Origin: Polyangiaceae bacterium
GTDB lineage: Bacteria; Myxococcota; Polyangia; Polyangiales; Polyangiaceae
Reading direction: 5' to 3'
Assembly: GCA_025936205.1 (NCBI GenBank)
Contig: JAICTU010000031.1
Coordinates: 1 to 30,854, forward strand
DNA length: 30,854 nt
Shown here: positions 26,247 to 30,854 of the stretch, piece by piece
Numbering within the stretch: the stretch's first letter is position 1
Layout of the letters: every line of letters begins with the position of its first letter
Position numbers and translations under genes: made by a program
Notes under the pieces: model-generated
Told to the model about the DNA's origin: nothing
Seen by the model: the letters and a program-made list of their open reading frames with translations, nothing else
Databases searched by the model: none

Positions 26247-26266
26247 CCTGCGCAGGGCCAATTGGC
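26247..26266. promoter_or_regulatory. Two abutting 10-bp palindromes, candidate operator
   Basis: CCTGCGCAGG (26247-26256) and GCCAATTGGC (26257-26266) are perfect palindromes that touch with no spacer. They lie 67-86 bp upstream of the VWA gene start, at a position typical of an activator site. The remainder of the 173-bp gap 26160-26332 shows only a GCCCGGGC palindrome near 26200. Confidence 0.4.
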
Positions 26267-26320
26267 GCTGGTTTCGGGTCCCGCCCTGCCGGGGGACTGG
26301 CGGCGCTCGCCGGAAACGCG

Positions 26321-26326
26321 TACTAA
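26321..26326 (+). promoter_or_regulatory. Candidate -10 element, leaderless-type
   Basis: TACTAA ends 6 nt before GTG 26333. No Shine-Dalgarno is present. TGGCGG at 26298-26303 sits 17 bp upstream but is a poor -35. Confidence 0.4.
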
Positions 26327-26332
26327 GCTGGT

Positions 26333-27916
26333 GTGCACCGATTTCTGAGGCTTTTGCCATGGGTCAGCCTGATCGGTTGGGTGGGGTGTTCGAGCTCTGA
26401 CGAGCCTCGCGCCAAGGTGGAAGTGCAACAGAGCCAGCCGGCGAGCGAGCAGCCCTCCGGTGGCCTGCTCAGCGACGACGAGATCGCGAGCGACCCCAGC
26501 ACCGCCCCGGAAGATCAGCGCACCTGCCTGGGTGAGACCCATGCGGCCGAGGTGATCGGCCTCGACATCTTCGTCATGCTCGACATCTCGGGCTCGATGC
26601 TCGACGTGCTGCCGGTCGCATCCTTGCGCGCCCGCCAGGACACGACGAAGTGGGACGCCGTCAAGCGATCCATGGAAGCCTTCGTCCAGGCCCCGGAGAG
26701 CGCGGATATCGGCGTCGGTCTGCAATACTTTCCTCAGCTGCAGCCGAACGTACCCGACACCTGTACCAGCAACGCGGAGTGCGGTGTCGGCGGGCCGTGC
26801 ACCGCCAGCGTGTGCGTCGCGGGCTTCATCGCGGACGACCCCACCGACAATCAGCCGGCGGTCGCGTTCATCGGGCCCACCAAGCCCGACTGCGTCGGCG
26901 ATGAGTGCATCTGCGCGAGCGACGCCGATTGCGGGGGCAACAACGCGCAGTGCGTGGGCATGCTGGGTGTGTGCGTGATCCCGAGTCAGGGCGTGCCTCA
27001 GCTGCCGGTGCCGCCGCTGTGCAACGCGCAGAACGACTGCCTCGGCATCCCCGGCACGAACTGCGAACCGATCGGGCTCTGCAACAATTCGGATCCGACC
27101 AATCCCACGATCTGTGTGCCCTCGCTCGGCTGTCCGCAGGGCACGGGCCCCTGCGTGCCCTACCCGTATACGTGCGTCGCACAGACCGTGTGCGAGGCGA
27201 CGTCGTACGCCACACCCGCCGTTCCGATCGCAACCGGCATGGATCACGCCGCACAGATCATCCAGTCGCTGGAAGGCGTGCAGCTCCGAGGCCTCACGCC
27301 GACGGGCCCGGCGCTGCGCGGCGCGCTCGACCAAGCGCGCGCCTGGGCTGCCGCTCATCCCGATCGCCAGGTGGTGACGGTGCTCGCCACGGACGGGCTT
27401 CCCACCGAGTGCTCGCCGCAGCAGATCCCGGACATCGCCCAGCTCGCCGCCAGCGAGAGCTCCGCCGCTGATCCGGTGCGCACCTTCGTGATCGGCGTGT
27501 TCAGCGCCGCCGATCTCGGGGACGACGGCCAGGCCAACCTCGATGCGCTGGCGCGCGCCGGCGGCACCGATCGCGCGTTCGTGATCAACACCGGCGGCAA
27601 TGTCGCAGACGACTTCCTCCAGGCACTGAACAAGATCCGAGACAGCGCGGTCAGCTGCGAGTTCCAGCTCGGCGCCGAGGCGGCGCTCGACTTCGATCAG
27701 GTCAACCTGCGATTGAGTGAGCCGAGCGGCGCGGTCAGCGATCTCGCCAACGTGGGCGACCTCAGCGCCTGCGGCAACGATCAGGGCTGGTACTACAAAC
27801 GCGCGGCAGACGGCACGCCGACCCAGATCGAGGTCTGCCCCAGCACCTGCGCGCGCTTCACGACCAGCGGTGTGAGCGCCGAGCTGCAAGTCGGCTGCGC
27901 GACTCGCATCCGTTGA
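26333..27916 (+). CDS. von Willebrand A lipoprotein with cysteine-rich insert
   Basis: The product has 527 residues. GTG 26333 gives an export signal (HRFLRLLPWVSLIGWVGC) with probable lipidated Cys19, then an acidic Ser/Gln linker. The VWA domain starts at about 76 with strand LDIFVMLDISGS; the metal-binding MIDAS site has Asp84, Ser86 and Ser88. Thr in LTPTG (321-325) and Asp354 in ATDG complete it. Between the first helix-strand unit and the Thr loop, residues 144-287 form an insert with 19 cysteines in short CxxxxxC spacings (CTSNAEC, CICASDADC, CNAQNDC), like the disulfide-rich blocks of many myxobacterial surface proteins. A C-terminal domain (about 440-527) has three further Cys pairs. 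A surface adhesion or ligand-binding role is inferred. TACTAA lies 6 nt upstream of the start. Confidence 0.88.
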   Translation: MHRFLRLLPWVSLIGWVGCSSSDEPRAKVEVQQSQPASEQPSGGLLSDDEIASDPSTAPEDQRTCLGETHAAEVIGLDIFVMLDISGSMLDVLPVASLRARQDTTKWDAVKRSMEAFVQAPESADIGVGLQYFPQLQPNVPDTCTSNAECGVGGPCTASVCVAGFIADDPTDNQPAVAFIGPTKPDCVGDECICASDADCGGNNAQCVGMLGVCVIPSQGVPQLPVPPLCNAQNDCLGIPGTNCEPIGLCNNSDPTNPTICVPSLGCPQGTGPCVPYPYTCVAQTVCEATSYATPAVPIATGMDHAAQIIQSLEGVQLRGLTPTGPALRGALDQARAWAAAHPDRQVVTVLATDGLPTECSPQQIPDIAQLAASESSAADPVRTFVIGVFSAADLGDDGQANLDALARAGGTDRAFVINTGGNVADDFLQALNKIRDSAVSCEFQLGAEAALDFDQVNLRLSEPSGAVSDLANVGDLSACGNDQGWYYKRAADGTPTQIEVCPSTCARFTTSGVSAELQVGCATRIR

Positions 27917-28054
27917 GAGCGGGCCCTGCTGGCGCGGGCTGGTCCTCGTATTTCATCTGGGCTGCATCGGCCACGGCATTTCGAAAGCCCGACGCAGACC
28001 TGGTCGCACTCTGATCAGCTCCGGGCAGGCCTTTTCGCCCGAGATTGACGAAGC

Positions 28055-28084
28055 TTCCACGCGGGCCACCCGATGATCTATGGT
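28055..28084 (+). promoter_or_regulatory. Candidate promoter for the PEGA-kinase operon
   Basis: TTCCAC (28055-28060) and TATGGT (28079-28084) are separated by 18 bp. The predicted transcription start near 28091 would give a leader of about 84 nt to GTG 28175, or 6 nt to ATG 28097. The other parts of the 258-bp gap from 27917 show nothing clear. Confidence 0.35.
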
Positions 28085-28174
28085 CCCGCGTCACCGATGG
28101 GGCCGTCGCCACCAACGCTACCGGCACAGCCGTTTTTCAGCCTTCCGCTCGCGCAGAGCGGATGTGGCGCCGGC

Positions 28175-29245
28175 GTGCGTCGCGTGCCGGCGCTGTTTCT
28201 GGCTGCTGTTCTCGCTGGAACCGGCGCGCTCGTCAGCGTAGGCGCTTACGCGGCCGACGGCCCTACCGAGACCGGTCGCTCCCACCTGCGAGTGGATGTG
28301 GAAGGTGAGCGCGGCGAGATCTTCATCGACGGAGAATCCGTCGGCCACGGCAGGTTCAACGGCGACGTCCGGCCGGGCCGGCATCAGCTGCGGGTGACGC
28401 GCGAGGGGCACGATCCGTTCGAAAAGGAACTGCAGCTCTCCCCCGATGAGGTGCACTCCGAATCGGTCACGCTGAAGCCCACGGTCGGCGAGGTGACGAC
28501 GGAAGGTGGAGCCGCCCTACCCTCCGCGCTCGACGGCATCTACGGAGGCGTCCAGCTGCTCGCGGCGTTCGTACCCAATGGTACGGGCAGCACGTTTCAA
28601 GACGCCTGCGACAGCATCGGCGCGACCAGCTGCTCTCCGGGCAGCGTCGCCGCCGGCGGCATCTCCGGCTATATCGGCTATATGCTCGATCCCATCGGGG
28701 TGGAGCTGGCGCTGCTGGGCTCCGGCGATTTCACGGGTCCGAGCGCGACCTTCAACGGCGTGAAGGGCTCCGAGATCAACCCCGTCGTGGCCCAGCCGGC
28801 GCGCGAGGAAAAATTCACGATCGCCGGCTTCGGCGGAGCCGCGATGCTGCGCGCCCGCCTGATCACGAAGTTCTCACGCATCCGGCTCGAGTTCGCCCTC
28901 GGGCCAGGCCTTGCCTACCGAGCCTTCGTCATGCGCCGGGACACGACGTCGCAGGACGGTCGCAACGGGTTCTATTCCGACATCGGGACGAGCTACGTCT
29001 CTGCGCTGCTGTCCTTCGAGGCCTCGATCGGGTTCGAGCTCGGCGGCAGCACCGCGGTCTCGATGGGCGTGACCAGCTGGTTCGAGCACGCCGGCGACGA
29101 CACCAGCAGCCGTCCCGAAGAGCGCGCCGTGCTGACCTCCAATGACGGCCGACCACCGATCCCCCAGGCCACGCCGCCGTACGAGCTGGCAAACGGCCCG
29201 CAATGGTTCCTGGGGCCTTTCCTGGGGCTGACCTTCGGGCCCTGA
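28175..29245 (+). CDS. Secreted PEGA-domain protein with outer-membrane-like C-terminal domain
   Basis: GTG 28175 was chosen because it opens a textbook signal peptide (VRRVPALFLAAVLAGTGALV, cleavage near AYA-AD); the frame extends to ATG 28097 and ATG 28073, which would put over 25 residues before it. The product has 356 residues. A PEGA domain (about 38-102) has HLRVDVEGERGEIFIDGESV and VRPGRHQLRVTREGHDPFEK; PEGA domains are small extracytoplasmic beta folds that occur on bacterial kinases and surface proteins. The remaining 240 residues are Gly-rich, strand-like blocks (YGGVQLLAAFVPNGTG, ISGYIGYMLDPIGVELALLG, WFLGPFLGLTFGP) typical of an outer-membrane beta-barrel. The kinase gene begins 18 bp downstream, so the two are very likely one operon. 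Confidence 0.85.
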   Translation: MRRVPALFLAAVLAGTGALVSVGAYAADGPTETGRSHLRVDVEGERGEIFIDGESVGHGRFNGDVRPGRHQLRVTREGHDPFEKELQLSPDEVHSESVTLKPTVGEVTTEGGAALPSALDGIYGGVQLLAAFVPNGTGSTFQDACDSIGATSCSPGSVAAGGISGYIGYMLDPIGVELALLGSGDFTGPSATFNGVKGSEINPVVAQPAREEKFTIAGFGGAAMLRARLITKFSRIRLEFALGPGLAYRAFVMRRDTTSQDGRNGFYSDIGTSYVSALLSFEASIGFELGGSTAVSMGVTSWFEHAGDDTSSRPEERAVLTSNDGRPPIPQATPPYELANGPQWFLGPFLGLTFGP

Positions 29246-29250
29246 GCACG

Positions 29251-29256
29251 GGGAGG
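29251..29256 (+). promoter_or_regulatory. Shine-Dalgarno of the kinase gene
   Basis: GGGAGG ends 6 nt before GTG 29263. It is one of the few clear ribosome-binding sites in the window, and it decides the kinase start. Confidence 0.7.
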
Positions 29257-29262
29257 CGCGCC

Positions 29263-30854
29263 GTGGATCCGGACGATACCAACGGTTACCCCCAGCCCGG
29301 GGAAATCATCGACGAGAAGTACCGCATCGAGCGACTGCTCGGCGCGGGCGGCATGGGCGCGGTGGTGGAGGCGACGCATCTCCTGCGGCGCGCGCCGGTG
29401 GCGCTCAAATTCATGAGCGCGCGGCTGGTGCACGATCCGGCGGTGGTGGAGCGCTTTCTCAACGAGGGAGTCGCCGCCTCGCGCATCAACAACGAGCACG
29501 TCGTCAGCGTGCTCGACGTGAGCAAGCTGCCGAGCGGTCAGCCCTACCTGGTGATGGAGTACCTCGAAGGGCTCGACCTGGCGAAGCTGCTCGCCAACGA
29601 GGGCACGCCGGGGCTGCGCGATGTGCCGCGCTGCGTCCACTTCGTGCTGCAGGTGCTGCGCGGCCTGCAGGTGGCGCACGCCGCGAGCATCATCCATCGC
29701 GATCTGAAGCCCGCCAACTGCCTGGTGGTGCGGCGCGACGACGAGCCCGACTTCCTCAAGATCGTCGACTTCGGCATCAGCAAGCTCAGCACCGAGCCGT
29801 TGAATCTGACCAAGGTGGGCTCGGCGCTGGGCACGCCGCTCTACGTCTCGCCCGAGCAGGCGCGCGACCCGGCGTCGGTCGATGCGCGCGGCGACCTGTA
29901 TAGCGTCGCGGTGATCTTGTACGAGCTGCTCAGCGGGCGCACGCCGTTTCACCCCCCGTCGGGCCAGCTCAGCGAGCTGTTCATGGCGCTCGCGACCAAG
30001 GAACCGCAATCGCTCGACACCATCCGTGGGGATCTTCCTCCAGGGCTCGACAGCGCGGTCTTGAAGGGTCTCGCCAAGACGCCAGACGCTCGTTACCGCT
30101 CGGCCGCGGACATGGCCGCCGCGCTCGTACAGTTCGGCGATCTGCGCAGCGAGCGCGTGGCGCGCCAGCTGTTACAGCGCTCGACACTGCGTCCTAGCGG
30201 AGGTCCCGGCGGAGGTCCTAGCGGAGGTCCCGGCGGAGGCAGCTTGCGTCCGCCGGAGCAACCGGCCCCCGCTTCCACGCGCCTCTCGACCGGCGCGTCC
30301 AGCACGGGCAGCCCGACGGAAAAGCTGGCCCGCGGCTCTCACCCCGGCATGCGCGGGGACAGCTCGCGCCCCGGGAGCCCGGCAGCGAGCGGCTCCCGCC
30401 CCGGCTCACAGTATCCGGACTCACAGCATCCAGGATCTCTGCGTCCCGGTTGGTCGGAGAGCCCTGCGTCGTTTCCCTTGCCCGGCCCTGCCACGGAGCG
30501 CGTCGGTTCGCCGGAAACGGAGCGCGTCTCCAGCCAGCCGGGCGCCAACTGGCTCACCGGCGTCGCGCCGCTCGATACCGCCGCGCCAACCACGCTGCCC
30601 ACGTTCCTCCGGCGGCGCCAGACGGAGCTGAAAATCGGCTTGCCGCTGCTGGCGGCGCTGGTGCTGGCCGCGGTGTTGTTCAGGGTCCTACGCCCTTCGA
30701 GCTCGCATACCGCGGCGGCGCCCGTGGACGAGGTCATCCCCGTCCAGCGCGTCGATACCACGCCAGGCCCCGCAGCTCCTACCATCCGCCCCGTGCAGGA
30801 GGCCAACCCGCAAGGGCCGGGCGTTGCGCCGGGGCAGCCAGCCCCGTCCCGGCA
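29263..30854 (+). CDS. Ser/Thr protein kinase, Pkn type (3' partial)
   Basis: This is a membrane-spanning Hanks-type kinase, cut by the window end after 530 residues with no stop. The kinase domain (about 20-300) has all key residues: glycine loop GAGGMGAVV (27-35), Lys49 in ALKF, HRD (145-147) with KPAN following, DFG (169-171) and the activation-segment end GTPLYVSPEQ (190-199). The Arg in HRD suggests activation-loop control. Residues about 306-445 are a Ser/Pro/Gly linker that starts with two PSGGPGGG units. A single membrane helix spans about 458-473 (IGLPLLAALVLAAVLF), and the Pro/Ala-rich extracytoplasmic part continues past the window. It lies 18 bp after the PEGA gene, which suggests a secreted partner in the same signalling unit. 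The longest frame here is not closed by a stop. Confidence 0.95.
   Translation, partial: MDPDDTNGYPQPGEIIDEKYRIERLLGAGGMGAVVEATHLLRRAPVALKFMSARLVHDPAVVERFLNEGVAASRINNEHVVSVLDVSKLPSGQPYLVMEYLEGLDLAKLLANEGTPGLRDVPRCVHFVLQVLRGLQVAHAASIIHRDLKPANCLVVRRDDEPDFLKIVDFGISKLSTEPLNLTKVGSALGTPLYVSPEQARDPASVDARGDLYSVAVILYELLSGRTPFHPPSGQLSELFMALATKEPQSLDTIRGDLPPGLDSAVLKGLAKTPDARYRSAADMAAALVQFGDLRSERVARQLLQRSTLRPSGGPGGGPSGGPGGGSLRPPEQPAPASTRLSTGASSTGSPTEKLARGSHPGMRGDSSRPGSPAASGSRPGSQYPDSQHPGSLRPGWSESPASFPLPGPATERVGSPETERVSSQPGANWLTGVAPLDTAAPTTLPTFLRRRQTELKIGLPLLAALVLAAVLFRVLRPSSSHTAAAPVDEVIPVQRVDTTPGPAAPTIRPVQEANPQGPGVAPGQPAPSR
30193..30240 (+). repeat. 24-bp tandem repeat in the kinase linker
   Basis: CCTAGCGGAGGTCCCGGCGG starts each of two identical units (30193-30216 and 30217-30240, last base differing). 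Each unit is itself two similar 12-mers. The array encodes PSGGPGGG twice and keeps the reading frame. Confidence 0.85.

Noticed and set aside
27917..28054. Possible terminator after the VWA gene
   Set aside because: Only short imperfect GC-rich repeats are visible (GCGGGCCC region), with no clear stem or T-tract.

Overview
The window is 30.9 kb of very GC-rich, gene-dense bacterial DNA. It carries a Pkn-type Ser/Thr kinase with a GAGGMG loop and a long Ser/Pro/Gly linker, many Ala/Pro-rich lipoproteins, a Cys-rich von Willebrand A lipoprotein and a PEGA-domain secreted protein. This mix points to Myxococcota, probably a Polyangia-like lineage; that assignment is inference from gene content, as no rRNA or marker tree is available. 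I see 24 protein genes, two of them cut by the window edges. I see no tRNA, rRNA, CRISPR array, insertion sequence or integrase.

Layout. 1-1236: 3' part of an HflX-family GTPase. 1415-6315: a surface O-acylation locus, with an MBOAT acyltransferase and a membrane-anchored SGNH hydrolase on the minus strand meeting a secreted SGNH paralogue tail-to-tail with a 64-bp overlap. 6538-7964: a small three-helix membrane protein divergent from an ECF sigma factor that is coupled by TGATG to a 100-residue partner. 8137-10313: a lipoprotein and a 474-residue uncharacterised protein, convergent around a strong hairpin. 10605-14026: a lipoprotein fusing a serine beta-lactamase-fold domain to a NamZ (DUF1343) domain, coupled to a ChaN/Tiki-like lipoprotein. 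14078-18687: EttA, a small membrane protein, a ManC-like nucleotidyltransferase with SlyD, and a Pro/Ala-rich membrane protein. 18840-21959: a large YdiJ-type FAD/Fe-S dehydrogenase. 21984-24315: a cupin, an outer-membrane-type protein and a lipoprotein on the minus strand. 24525-26159: a COG2509 FAD oxidoreductase. 26333-30854: a VWA lipoprotein, a PEGA secreted protein and the kinase.

The theme is the cell envelope: acylation of a surface polymer, muropeptide trimming, sugar-nucleotide synthesis, surface or outer-membrane proteins and envelope signalling. These sit among housekeeping genes (HflX, EttA, SlyD, YdiJ). The most unusual local signals are four. A TA-containing hexamer lies 11-13 nt upstream of most lead-gene start codons that lack a Shine-Dalgarno, suggesting widespread leaderless transcription. 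The FAD oxidoreductase seems to need a non-canonical AUC start. The acylation locus carries overlapping paralogous SGNH enzymes. The VWA domain has 19 cysteines inserted inside it.
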